DNA from: JAEUIE01 sp035430005
GTDB lineage: Bacteria; Planctomycetota; Planctomycetia; Gemmatales; HRBIN36
DNA length: 32,701 bases
Reading direction: 5' to 3'
NCBI GenBank assembly: GCA_035430005.1
Contig: DAOMFV010000052.1
Span: 1 to 32,701 of the forward strand
The notes beneath the pieces were generated by a model. It was not told the DNA's origin and searched no databases. It saw only the letters and a program-made list of their open reading frames with translations. Below are positions 8,103 to 16,222 of the stretch, piece by piece (position 1 is the stretch's first letter; the number at the start of each line of letters is the position of its first letter). The translations under genes and the position numbers were made by a program.

Positions 8103-8668
8103 AGCTGGTCTTCTCCATGCGCGGTCAAGGTCGTTCGCAATGTCTGCATGCCGGTTCTGATGCGGGTCTTGACGGTTCCCAAGGGCAGCCGTACTTGCTC
8201 AGCAATCTCCATGTGAGTCAATCCCTCGTAGAACGCCAGTCGTATCGGTTCCTGTTGTTCCTGGGAGAGGGTGCAGAGAGCCGAGCAAATCAGTTTCTGT
8301 GATTCATTCAGCTGGATTGCTTCATCGGTGGACGGTGCAGGGGAGGGAGGTTCCGATACATTCTCCTGCACGGCGAACAGTTTCGATTGTTTCTTCCTCA
8401 GTCGATCCAGAGCACGGCAACGGGCCAACAGGAGGATCCAGACAGTGGGCTTGCCCTTGCGAGAGTCATATCGGCCAGCCTGTTGCCAGACCTGCAGGAA
8501 TGTCTCTTGAACTACGTCCTCGGCATCGGTTTGGTTTTTCAAAATCTGGAGAATCAAGCCAAAAGCTCGTGGAGCATAGCGGTCGTAGAGCGCAGCCAGG
8601 GAAGCAGCATCGCCCCGGCTGATACCGGCGATCAACATTTCATCGGTAACCAGCATCGGTTCGTGCAT
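8099..8668 (-). CDS. ECF-type RNA polymerase sigma factor
   Basis: About 189 residues with sigma region 2 (LYDRYAPRAFGLILQILKNQTDAEDVVQETFLQVWQ in segments, including the typical DAEDVVQE) and region 4 (EGLTHMEIAEQVRLPLGTVKTRIRTGMQTLR), a helix-turn-helix for -35 recognition. Between them lies a Pro/Ser-rich linker. The ATG at 8668 was chosen; a GTG at 8683 gives five more residues, and GGAG lies in between, so the start is not settled. The adjacent cupin gene overlaps it by four bases and probably encodes its anti-sigma factor. The pair resembles RpoE/ChrR systems that answer singlet oxygen or peroxide. The divergent gene across a short gap encodes an exported globin, a possible target. Confidence 0.92.
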   Translation of the reverse strand: MHEPMLVTDEMLIAGISRGDAASLAALYDRYAPRAFGLILQILKNQTDAEDVVQETFLQVWQQAGRYDSRKGKPTVWILLLARCRALDRLRKKQSKLFAVQENVSEPPSPAPSTDEAIQLNESQKLICSALCTLSQEQQEPIRLAFYEGLTHMEIAEQVRLPLGTVKTRIRTGMQTLRTTLTAHGEDQL

Positions 8669-8798
8669 ACGATGATGAATCACTCCGCAAGAGCCACTTC
8701 CTTGATTTTACTGCTCCCATTCTAGTGAGAAGGCGAGGTCAAAAGGATTTCTTGTCTTTATCTGCACATCCAACCTCCGGGATGCCTCGTATCTCCTG

Positions 8799-8826
8799 TT
8801 GACAGAAGGACGATTGTCCTTGTCAT
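8799..8826 (+). promoter_or_regulatory. candidate -35 box and inverted repeat upstream of the globin gene
   Basis: TTGACA (8799-8804) is followed at once by a perfect inverted repeat, AAGGAC/GTCCTT (8806-8811 and 8816-8821, spacer GATT), and then GTCA. The repeat would lie in a promoter spacer, a common operator position. No convincing -10 box follows, so the promoter itself is tentative. Confidence 0.35.
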
Positions 8827-8851
8827 CTCACGTTCTGTGTGGAGTTTATCG

Positions 8852-9580
8852 ATGCGATTCTTTGCGTATTTACTGTTGTTGCTGGCGGGTCTGTTCAATG
8901 CATCTTCGATCTTGGCGGACGACATTAAGATGTCGAAAAGCGAGATAGATCAGCGTTTAGGCATGATCATTTTTGATACCGTTTCCCTGGGAACCGATCT
9001 TTACAATCAGGGCAATCAGGAAGGGTGTCATCGACTCTACCAGGGGGCGTTAATGGTGATTGTCCCCATGCTCGATAGCTATCCTGACCTGAAGAAACAG
9101 GTGACGGATAAGTTCGAAAAGGCCAAAGGAATGAGCACTGTCTCTGACAAGGCATTTGCCATGCGAGAGCTGCTCGACATGATTCGTAAGGGGCTCAATC
9201 CTAAGAAGCCCCTCTGGGATCGACTTGGCGGTGAAGCAGGCGTTCGTGCCGTCACCCTGGAATTCCTGGTGACCGCTGCCAAAGATCCCAAGGCCAACAT
9301 TGATCGCAATGGCAACTATCCACTGACGAAAGAGCGTGTCGCCCGAGTGGAACAGCTTGTTGTCGAACAGATCAGCTCCGTGACCGGCGGCCCGCTCAAG
9401 TACACCGGTCGGGACATGAAGAACTCGCACCAGGGGATGATGATCACCGAGGCGGAGTTCAACGCTGCCGCTGGTCATTTGATCGCGGCTCTGAAGAAGT
9501 ACAACGTGCCTCAGGCTGAAATCGACGAACTGGTCGGCCTGGTATCAACGCTCAAGAATCAGATTGTCGAGAAGAAGTAA
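8852..9580 (+). CDS. exported group 1 truncated hemoglobin with N-terminal extension
   Basis: A 242-residue protein. The ATG at 8852 has GGAG seven bases upstream and starts a signal peptide (MRFFAYLLLLLAGLFNASS, cleavage probably after LAD or nearby). A helical domain of about 90 residues follows and matches nothing I know. From about residue 120 the sequence is a truncated globin: LWDRLGGEAGVRAV, the GGPLKYTGRDMKNSHQGM block with the probable proximal His183, and ITEAEFNAAAGHLIAAL. The expected B10 Tyr region reads EFLVTAAKDP, without a tyrosine, so its oxygen chemistry may differ from classic members. It would act outside the cytoplasm. Divergent to an ECF/cupin regulator pair. Confidence 0.88.
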   Translation: MRFFAYLLLLLAGLFNASSILADDIKMSKSEIDQRLGMIIFDTVSLGTDLYNQGNQEGCHRLYQGALMVIVPMLDSYPDLKKQVTDKFEKAKGMSTVSDKAFAMRELLDMIRKGLNPKKPLWDRLGGEAGVRAVTLEFLVTAAKDPKANIDRNGNYPLTKERVARVEQLVVEQISSVTGGPLKYTGRDMKNSHQGMMITEAEFNAAAGHLIAALKKYNVPQAEIDELVGLVSTLKNQIVEKK

Positions 9581-9620
9581 GAGTTGCCATAACGTTTCGC
9601 AGCCTCAAATGCGAATAGTC

Positions 9621-9716
9621 GTGGCAGGGGTCAGTTGTACTCAACTGCCCCCTGTGCGCTGTCTGAAGTGTTGCATGTTCCGCAGGGGGCAATGGAGTGC
9701 CATTGACCCCTGCCAC
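9621..9716. repeat. cloverleaf-like palindromic element, copy 1
   Basis: Outer stem GTGGCAGGGGTCA/TGACCCCTGCCAC (9621-9633, 9704-9716) is perfect. A left side hairpin GTTG-TACT-CAAC (9634-9645) comes next. The inner stem TGCCCCC/GGGGGCA (9646-9652, 9685-9691) continues as TGCG/CGCA after a 2-nt bulge. A right side hairpin ATGG-AGTG-CCAT (9692-9703) closes the element. All of it lies between convergent genes. The same architecture with other bases occurs at 20132-20228 and 26848-26935. Confidence 0.9.
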
Positions 9717-9739
9717 AGTGTCTTTAGCGCGTCGGGCTG

Positions 9740-10750
9740 TCATACTTGGTTCACCGAACGATACCACTCCACCGCCCGTCGCACCCCTTCGGCATACGAA
9801 ACCAGCGGCTTCCACCCCAGATCACGTTCAGCCTTCTCAGTGACATAGAACGTCGGCCGGCCCAACAGCCAGGCGGCGTACCGGGTGACGTAGGGAGGTT
9901 TCGTCGCTCCCGAGAGGCGATAGATACTTTCCATGATGAGGCCGAAGTTGAAGGCGATCGGGTACGAGACAAACACCGTCGGCCTGGGAAGTTCAAAAGT
10001 GTCAGCCCAAAGGTCGAACCACTCACGCTGAGTAATTTTTCCATCGTAGGTGGCGTTGTACGCCTGACCGAGAGCAACATCACTTTGGGCCGCCAGCATG
10101 CAGCAGGTGGCCACGCTGCCGGCATAAATGGTGTTCATGCGGTTGCTGCCATCACCGATGATGCGGACGATCTTCTTTTGCAGCGATTCAAAAGTTCGAC
10201 GGATGGAGAGACGATCACGCGGGCCATAGAGCCAACTGGGCCGAACGATGGTGAGAGGAAGTTTTTGCTTCTCGTACATGTCCCAGAGCAGTCGCTCGGC
10301 ATCGACCTTGGCTTTGGTGTAGTAGTCCCAGACCCAGAACTTTTCGCCGAGCGGCCAGGTTTCATCGACAGCCAGGGCGGTGGGCGGAGGATGGCCATAG
10401 GCGCTGGTGGAACTGACATGGAGCAGCCGGCGGACCCCGCTCACCAAACAGGCCTCGGCAATGTTCCGGGTGCCCTGCACGGTATATCTCTCGAACTCTT
10501 CCTGACGGCCCCAATCGCCTACCTTAGCGGCGGAATGATAGACAGTATCAATCCCTTGAAGCCCGTTTTTCAGGCTGACCGGGTCACTGATATCGCCAAT
10601 AACGCATTCCACACCGATGCTCTTGAGATAGGTGGTATCGCTGTTGGGCCGAACCAGGGCACGTACCCGTTCCCCCGCCAAAACAAGTTGCTCCGCCAGG
10701 TGGGAACCCAGAAGACCCGTGCCACCCGTAACAAATTGACAATTAGACAT
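9740..10750 (-). CDS. NAD-dependent epimerase/dehydratase family protein
   Basis: A 336-residue extended short-chain dehydrogenase. The Rossmann cofactor motif is TGGTGLLG near the N-terminus, preceding Arg35 (LVRP). Later come HSAAKVGDWG, the SSTSAYG strand and the catalytic YYTKAK (Tyr-X3-Lys), then RPSWLYGPRD. This pattern is closest to the 3-beta-hydroxysteroid dehydrogenase/dihydroflavonol reductase-like subgroup. The substrate is unknown; nucleotide sugar, sterol-like or hopanoid-related substrates are all possible in this phylum. The gene stands alone between a structured repeat downstream and an EF-hand gene divergent upstream. No clear ribosome binding site precedes the ATG. Confidence 0.88.
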   Translation of the reverse strand: MSNCQFVTGGTGLLGSHLAEQLVLAGERVRALVRPNSDTTYLKSIGVECVIGDISDPVSLKNGLQGIDTVYHSAAKVGDWGRQEEFERYTVQGTRNIAEACLVSGVRRLLHVSSTSAYGHPPPTALAVDETWPLGEKFWVWDYYTKAKVDAERLLWDMYEKQKLPLTIVRPSWLYGPRDRLSIRRTFESLQKKIVRIIGDGSNRMNTIYAGSVATCCMLAAQSDVALGQAYNATYDGKITQREWFDLWADTFELPRPTVFVSYPIAFNFGLIMESIYRLSGATKPPYVTRYAAWLLGRPTFYVTEKAERDLGWKPLVSYAEGVRRAVEWYRSVNQV

Positions 10751-10854
10751 GAGAGAATTGTATGAGAATGACAGTCTTCTCTTGAAGCGGGGGGGTTAGC
10801 ATGCGTAGGCTTCTAATACGGAAGCTGTGTACAAACCATTCTAAGGAGTTTTCG

Positions 10855-11196
10855 ATGAAAGCGTGGAAGTTGATCTTGTCTGTCGTGCTGGCCCTGGCAT
10901 TCTGTTCGACCAGCATGGCCCAGGATGAAAAGAAGGGCAAGCGTCAACAGCAGACCCCTGAAGAGACCTTCAAGAAGATTGATGCCAACAGCGATGGCAA
11001 GGTCACCAAGGAAGAGCTGAAGAAGTGGGTCGAAAGCAATGACCGCATGAAGAAACAAGCTGAAAGCGATCCTGAGTTCGTCAGCAAGATGTTCGACAAG
11101 ATGGATGCCGACAAGAATGGCAGCGTTTCTCTCGAAGAGTACAAGAAGTACCGCGAAGAAGCTGCCAAGAATCGCAAGAAGAAAGATCCAGCCTAA
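10855..11196 (+). CDS. secreted EF-hand protein
   Basis: A 113-residue protein with a signal peptide (MKAWKLILSVVLALAFCSTSMAQ) and two EF-hand calcium-binding loops, DANSDGKVTKEE and DADKNGSVSLEE, each with acidic residues at positions 1, 3, 5 and 12. The rest is very Lys/Glu-rich. AAGGAG lies eight bases before the ATG; the in-frame opening further upstream lacks such a site and would bury the signal peptide. It is probably a periplasmic calcium-binding or calcium-sensing protein. EF-hand proteins of this size are numerous in planctomycetes. A strong terminator follows, so the gene is monocistronic. Confidence 0.92.
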   Translation: MKAWKLILSVVLALAFCSTSMAQDEKKGKRQQQTPEETFKKIDANSDGKVTKEELKKWVESNDRMKKQAESDPEFVSKMFDKMDADKNGSVSLEEYKKYREEAAKNRKKKDPA

Positions 11197-11222
11197 GCTC
11201 ACGCTGAATCTGGTATACCCTT

Positions 11223-11262
11223 CAACACCGCATGGTCGCCCCATGCGGTGTTGTTTTATTTT
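11223..11262 (+). terminator. Rho-independent terminator after the EF-hand gene
   Basis: A perfect 13-bp stem (CAACACCGCATGG with CCATGCGGTGTTG, 5-nt loop) is followed by TTTTATTTT. It lies 26 bases after the stop codon. Confidence 0.93.
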
Positions 11263-11338
11263 CGTCATCATCTTCGCACTTGCAAACTCGCTCCAGAATG
11301 AGGAAAATCTATCATCGGTGCAAAAGAGGGAGTGCAAC

Positions 11339-13156
11339 ATGCCACTCGTTCGTCTGCAATGCCCTGCCTGTGCCAGCATCGTGAAGATCAGCGATGAGAT
11401 AGTGGCACAGCATCCGCTGGTGCGCTGTGCCAAGTGTCAGGGACTGGTCACCGTAGCGACATCTCGAGTGATCGAGCAGTCCGCCTCGGCGGACGATAGC
11501 GACGACTACAGCTACAAGCCCAAAAAGAAAAAGAAGAAGTCGCCGGGCAGCGCGGTGCCGGTCGCGATGATCGTGGGCATTGTCGTCGGGCTGCTGGTGT
11601 TCGTCGGCGCCGGCATTGGCATTTATTTCCTCATCAATCATTTCGGCGGATCGCCACTCGATAAGCAATTCAAACAGGGGCTGGCCATTATGCAGAGAAT
11701 GGCCGATGCCTTTGATACGATGCAAACGCCGCAGGATGTTCCCAGGGTGTTCGATCAGATAAAAACATGCGCCGCCGATCTCAAACAATTGGATGAGGAT
11801 AACCGAAACGCTGGCATCGATACGCATGGTGAGCAAGCGAACAAGGTAGCCGAAAAGTACATGCCCGAGTATCTCAAATTAACCCAACGAATAACCAGTG
11901 TCATGACAAGATTGGCAATGAACCCTGCGATGGCCCAGGCGATCAAGGAAAATATTGCCAGACTGGGTCCCGACTTGCAGCAAGCCATGATGAGAGGCAG
12001 CCTGAATCGTGAGGCCATGCAGCCTCAGCTCAACTTCGGCAACAATGTGCCGGGTAGTACCACGCCTACTCTTTCACTACAGTCCCATACCATGCAGCAG
12101 CAACAACTGGAACAGGCCTTGATCTCGAAGAGCTTGCAGGCCAAGATGCTTCCCGGCGTACTTGAGGAAATCCGAGACAGCCAAACTGCGGAATTGAACC
12201 TCCTGAGAATCGATGCAGTTATCCAGTCACTCACCAACATTGATAGGACGATCAAGCAACTCGAACGGGAAGTGGGTAGATCAAGAACCACATCAGGACA
12301 AAATGCGCTTCATGATATTGAGAAGACCATCGACGAACTGGCAGTCCATCTCGCCCGCATCGAGAGACTGTCCGATCTGGGTAGCGTGCATGCCAGGATT
12401 GTCAGTAAGCTCAGTGAGGTGGGACTGGCTTCCTCTACCAGTATCACCGCGTCCAAAAGACCGCCGGGCAACGATTCTGGCAATCCCCTTGAATCATCTC
12501 CATCGGGTCGCGTCAGGAGGGCTCCGGGCAAGACCGATGGTGGGAATCCATCCGAACCGGCTGCTTCCCGTGGCATGAGCGGCTCCATGGACTCGATGAT
12601 CGCCAAGCTCACCAGCAACGATCATTTCACGAAACTGGAAGGCCTGAAGGAAGCTCAGTCAGCCAAAGTTGACGAGGGCAGCAAGACCGCTGTGTTGGAT
12701 GCGCTGCTGAAATTGTGCGGCGACAGCGACGTCCATCAAAAGGTCGAAGTGCTGAAAGCCTACAAGAAATGGGCAACGACCCAGGAGGACAAGGAAAAAC
12801 TGGGCGAGCACGCTGAGGTTATGCTCAAGGACCACTGGACCAAGAAAGATGCGCTTCGCTATTTCGGCGAGAACAAGGTCGTCTCGGCGAGCAAGGAAGT
12901 GGCCTACCTGCTCAAGAATAACTTTGACCGTAATGACGCTTGGGATACGCTCATTGCCATGGGCAGCGAAGCAGAGAAAGCGGTCATCCCCCATCTGACT
13001 GATCTGGAACCCCAGGTGCGCCAGATGGCCATCGAAGTGCTGGCTCGCATCGGCACTCCGGCCTGTATCCCCGATCTACAGAAGCTGAAGTCCGACCGCT
13101 TCGTCGGAAGAGCCGCCAGCCAGGCGATCACTCTCATCAATTCGAGGAAGAAATAA
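11339..13156 (+). CDS. MJ0042-type zinc-ribbon membrane protein with C-terminal HEAT-like repeats
   Basis: 605 residues from the ATG at 11339, which has GAGGGAG upstream; the longer in-frame opening overlaps the EF-hand gene and its terminator and is not used. The N-terminus is a zinc ribbon (CPAC at 8-11 and CAKC at 30-33). A run of six lysines precedes one strong membrane helix at about 72-98. A long polar, helical, Gln-rich segment follows (about 100-400), then a low-complexity Pro/Ser/Gly linker. The C-terminal 175 residues look like HEAT or armadillo-type repeats (AVIPHLTDLEPQVRQMAIEVLARIG). The topology suggests a cytoplasmic zinc ribbon and a large outer part. The role is unknown. A PAP2 phosphatase gene follows after 11 bases, probably co-transcribed. 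Confidence 0.88.
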   Translation: MPLVRLQCPACASIVKISDEIVAQHPLVRCAKCQGLVTVATSRVIEQSASADDSDDYSYKPKKKKKKSPGSAVPVAMIVGIVVGLLVFVGAGIGIYFLINHFGGSPLDKQFKQGLAIMQRMADAFDTMQTPQDVPRVFDQIKTCAADLKQLDEDNRNAGIDTHGEQANKVAEKYMPEYLKLTQRITSVMTRLAMNPAMAQAIKENIARLGPDLQQAMMRGSLNREAMQPQLNFGNNVPGSTTPTLSLQSHTMQQQQLEQALISKSLQAKMLPGVLEEIRDSQTAELNLLRIDAVIQSLTNIDRTIKQLEREVGRSRTTSGQNALHDIEKTIDELAVHLARIERLSDLGSVHARIVSKLSEVGLASSTSITASKRPPGNDSGNPLESSPSGRVRRAPGKTDGGNPSEPAASRGMSGSMDSMIAKLTSNDHFTKLEGLKEAQSAKVDEGSKTAVLDALLKLCGDSDVHQKVEVLKAYKKWATTQEDKEKLGEHAEVMLKDHWTKKDALRYFGENKVVSASKEVAYLLKNNFDRNDAWDTLIAMGSEAEKAVIPHLTDLEPQVRQMAIEVLARIGTPACIPDLQKLKSDRFVGRAASQAITLINSRKK

Positions 13157-13167
13157 CCAGCCCCCCG

Positions 13168-13851
13168 ATGAATCATTACTACCGGACTCTTTTGAAGAAA
13201 TCGCTGATTGCCCTCGTCATCGGGGCCATCCTGGTAACGCTGTGTTACTTCTTGGTCGATCGCCCTGTCGCCTACTATGTTCACGATCACCGCCTGAGCA
13301 GCGATATCCTTCTCAAATGGCTGACCTACCCTGAGCCGATCATGCAGTCGTGGGTTCCTGTTGTTCTAGTGCTCCTCATGATACGCCGGGCCTTTGGACC
13401 ATTGCGACGATGGGAATGGGCCCTCTTCGCTGCCGGCGTGGGCATGGTGATCGCTGATCAGTTTCGTGAATCGCTCTCCTACGTCTTCGCCCGCTACTGG
13501 CCCGAGACTTGGCGCGACAACAATCCCTCTCTCATCGGCAACGGCGTCTTTGGCTTCAACTTCTTTCACGAGGGCAGCGCCTATGGTAGCTTCCCCAGCG
13601 GCCATGCTTCACGAACCTTGGCCGTGGGGGCAGTGATCTGGATCACCTGGCCGCGCTGGCGCTGGGCTGTGATCCTCATATCGTTTTGTCTTTGCGTTGC
13701 ACTGGTGCTGATGAACTACCATTTCGTGAGCGATGTCATCGCCGGCACGTTTATCGGCTCCATCGTCGGCACCTATGCGGCGAGGCTTAGTGGAATTGAT
13801 TATGGAATACCATCAATGGTGCCGGTTACCAGCACCACGACAACTGAATGA
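13168..13851 (+). CDS. PAP2 family membrane phosphatase
   Basis: A 227-residue integral membrane protein with about five or six hydrophobic segments. Two of the three PAP2 signatures are clear: SFPSGHAS (motif 2, with the acid/base His) and NYHFVSDVIAG (motif 3, with the nucleophilic His and the supporting Asp). Motif 1 is present in weaker form, around REx6-ARYWPETW, with Arg in place of the usual Lys. Such enzymes remove phosphate from lipid phosphates such as undecaprenyl pyrophosphate or phosphatidic acid at the outer face of the membrane. It starts 11 bases after the zinc-ribbon/HEAT gene and ends 14 bases before a convergent peptidase gene. Confidence 0.92.
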   Translation: MNHYYRTLLKKSLIALVIGAILVTLCYFLVDRPVAYYVHDHRLSSDILLKWLTYPEPIMQSWVPVVLVLLMIRRAFGPLRRWEWALFAAGVGMVIADQFRESLSYVFARYWPETWRDNNPSLIGNGVFGFNFFHEGSAYGSFPSGHASRTLAVGAVIWITWPRWRWAVILISFCLCVALVLMNYHFVSDVIAGTFIGSIVGTYAARLSGIDYGIPSMVPVTSTTTTE

Positions 13852-13865
13852 TGCTTGAAAGTTGA

Positions 13866-15881
13866 CTACCAGATTCTGATGCGATCCTTATCTGGTACCC
13901 AGAGCTTGTCGCCTTCTTTCACACCAAAGGCATCATAGAACTCCGTCAGATTTCGTACCACGCCGTTACAGCGAAACTCCGCCGGGGAGTGAGGGTTGGT
14001 CGCCAGCATTCGGCTGAGAGCAGCGTCGCGCATCTTGGTACGCCAAACCTGAGCCCAACCAATAAAGAGTCGCTGCTGCCCGGTAAAACCATCGATAACT
14101 GGAGGCTTTTCGCCTTTCAGCGAGATCAGGTAGGCCTTGTGTGCGATGGTAAGCCCGCCCAGGTCACCGATATTCTCGCCAATCGTCAGCGCGCCATTAA
14201 CGTGCTGACCTTTCAGTTGGCGGGGTGTAAAGGCGTTGTATTGCTCGATGAGCGCTTTAGTGCGCTTCTGAAATTCACGCTTGTCCTCCGCTGTCCACCA
14301 GTCCTTGAGGTTGCCGTCGCCATCGTACTTTGACCCCTGATCGTCAAAGCCATGGCCGATCTCATGGCCGATAACGGCCCCGATACCACCATAGTTCACC
14401 GCGTCATCCGCTTTGAGATCGAAGAAAGGCGGTTGAAGGATAGCTGCGGGGAAAACAATCTCGTTCATGCCTGGGTTGTAATAAGCGTTGACGGTTTGTG
14501 GAGACATGCCCCATTCTGATCTGTCAACTCTCTGGCCCAGCTTGCTGAGTTGGTAATCCAGCACGAACTCGGCCATTCGTTTCTGGTTGCCCACCAGGTC
14601 ATCCCGCTTGATTTCCAGCTTCGAGTAATCACGCCATTTATCGGGATAACCGATCTTGGGAGTGAACTTGGCCAGTTTCTGTAGTGCTTTGCTTTTGGTC
14701 TCGGCGGACATCCAGTCGAGTGCTTGTATGTCCACCCGATAGGCTTGGATAAGGTTCGCGACCAGCGCCTTCATTCGCTCTTTGGCTTCTGGTGGAAAGT
14801 GCTTTTGAACATAGAAACGGCCTACAGCTTCACCCATCGCCGCTTCCACCAACGCCACGCCACGTTTCCATCGCGGCTGCATTTCAGGCGTGCCCAGCAA
14901 CGACTTGTTGAAGAATTCAAAGTTCTCTACGACAAAGGGTTCGGAGAGCACTGGGGCACGCTGATTGAGCACTTGCCAGGTGAGATAAGTCTTCCATGCT
15001 TCAAGGGGGTATTGGTCGATGGTCTTAGCGACTTCGGTCAAATAGCTGGGTTGGCGTACGATGATCTCCTGAATGTCCTTGCAGCCCATGGCTTCGAGCC
15101 AGGAGTTAATGTCGAGTCCCTTCGCCAATTCGCTCAATTGATTGCGTGTGAACTTGTTGTAGGTTTTGTCCGCATCGCGGGTTTGTACGACATCCCAATG
15201 CCCCTTGGCTATGGCTGTCTCAATGGCCATGATTTGGCCGGCGGCTTTCTCCGCGTTCGAGATGCTGGCGAGCGTGAGTATCTTTCCAATATGGGTGACG
15301 TAATTGTTGCGCAGACTGTCGTACTTCGGCTCCCGATAATAAGACTCATTAGGCAAACCCAGGCCGCCCTGATTGAGGTAGGTGACATACTGCTCGGAAT
15401 TCTTGGAGTCGGTGCGCACAAAGAGTGAGAACAAACCCGGTACCCCGGAACGCTGCAGCGCAGCGAGTTGGCGAATCAGTCCGGCCTTGTCCTGAATAGC
15501 GGCTATAGCATCGAGTTCAGCCTGGATGGGCGATAGGCCAAGTTTGTTGGCCTCTTTCTCGTTTATGAACGAGTGATAGAGATCACTGATCTTTTGAGCG
15601 TCAGCGTTGTCTTTGATCTTTTCTGATTCTTCGATAATCACTCGCACTCGTTCTTCTGAGAGATCGCGTAACTTGGTGAAGGCCCCATCGGCAGGACGAT
15701 CAGCGGGAATGGTCGCTTCCTTGAGCCACTTGCCATTGACGTGCCCGAAAAGGTCATCCTGCGGGCGCACAGAAGCATCAAAGGTGTTCTTATCAATGCC
15801 CGACTTCAAGTCAGATTCTCCGGCAACACTGGTAAGCATGGCTACAACCAGTAGTATGGCCGCAAAGAGTGTTGTCTTCAT
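13866..15881 (-). CDS. M13 family zinc metallopeptidase (neprilysin/PepO-like)
   Basis: 671 residues from the ATG at 15881, which has AGGAG upstream and starts a signal peptide (MKTTLFAAILLVVAMLTSVAG); the longer in-frame opening to 15998 lacks these features. The M13 catalytic set is complete: NAYYNPGMNEIVFPAAILQPPFFD (substrate-binding NAxY), the zinc site HEIGH followed by GFDDQG, ENIGDLGG, which contributes the third zinc ligand Glu, and the conserved C-terminal block ending in Trp (RIRIW). N-terminal M13 features (DDLFGHVNGKWLKEATIPADR) are also present. It should be a periplasmic oligopeptidase. It runs convergent to the PAP2 gene. Confidence 0.96.
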   Translation of the reverse strand: MKTTLFAAILLVVAMLTSVAGESDLKSGIDKNTFDASVRPQDDLFGHVNGKWLKEATIPADRPADGAFTKLRDLSEERVRVIIEESEKIKDNADAQKISDLYHSFINEKEANKLGLSPIQAELDAIAAIQDKAGLIRQLAALQRSGVPGLFSLFVRTDSKNSEQYVTYLNQGGLGLPNESYYREPKYDSLRNNYVTHIGKILTLASISNAEKAAGQIMAIETAIAKGHWDVVQTRDADKTYNKFTRNQLSELAKGLDINSWLEAMGCKDIQEIIVRQPSYLTEVAKTIDQYPLEAWKTYLTWQVLNQRAPVLSEPFVVENFEFFNKSLLGTPEMQPRWKRGVALVEAAMGEAVGRFYVQKHFPPEAKERMKALVANLIQAYRVDIQALDWMSAETKSKALQKLAKFTPKIGYPDKWRDYSKLEIKRDDLVGNQKRMAEFVLDYQLSKLGQRVDRSEWGMSPQTVNAYYNPGMNEIVFPAAILQPPFFDLKADDAVNYGGIGAVIGHEIGHGFDDQGSKYDGDGNLKDWWTAEDKREFQKRTKALIEQYNAFTPRQLKGQHVNGALTIGENIGDLGGLTIAHKAYLISLKGEKPPVIDGFTGQQRLFIGWAQVWRTKMRDAALSRMLATNPHSPAEFRCNGVVRNLTEFYDAFGVKEGDKLWVPDKDRIRIW

Positions 15882-16145
15882 GTAGGGATACTCCTGAAGC
15901 GAGTCAGCTATATGTGAGGTGTTATAATGGATTCTACAAGATTCAATGAATAAATTCGGTAGTGCCGCGCCAAACCAAGCAATGCCATGATCTCTCATAT
16001 TTCTTCATAGTTTTGACTATGGATCAACAAACCACTACCCACAACCTGAACTTGTGTTATTAGGGCTAATTATCCCCCAGCTAATGTGCCCTCACGCAAA
16101 CTTCAACACTCTCAATGCTACTGTAGCGCGTTAGATTCCTATACT
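15882..16145. other. divergent intergenic region between the M13 peptidase and typA
   Basis: Nothing gene-like. TATAAT-like sequence occurs around 15921-15928 and TTGACT at 16013-16018, but no properly spaced pair could be assigned to either gene. The end of this region (from about 16135) is the start of the segment duplicated at 30175-30533. Confidence 0.4.
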
Positions 16146-16193
16146 AAGCAGTTGCCACTCTTTCCGGAGGATTCTCCCTCAGTCCGGCAGGTT
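16146..16193 (+). promoter_or_regulatory. conserved leader element upstream of typA
   Basis: These 48 bases recur without any change (as the complement) at 30475-30522, upstream of the truncated typA copy, while the adjoining coding parts differ at roughly 8% of positions. Inside are CCGGA (16164-16168)/TCCGG (16183-16187) and GGAG (16167-16170)/CTCC (16174-16177) pairings, which overlap. It may be a promoter or leader structure. This is inferred from conservation; no promoter boxes were recognised. Confidence 0.4.
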
Positions 16194-16222
16194 ACACTCA
16201 AGACTTTGGGATATGGATACTT

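Noticed and set aside
9746..10765. 339-codon open frame opposite the NAD-dependent epimerase
   Set aside because: The minus-strand protein has the full set of dehydrogenase motifs; the other frame has none.
11105..11338. Longer N-terminus for the zinc-ribbon/HEAT protein
   Set aside because: The extra codons overlap the EF-hand gene and its terminator and read as non-protein-like sequence. The ATG at 11339 starts directly at the zinc ribbon and has a ribosome binding site.
15882..15998. Longer N-terminus for the M13 peptidase
   Set aside because: It would bury the signal peptide and has no ribosome binding site, while the ATG at 15881 has AGGAG.
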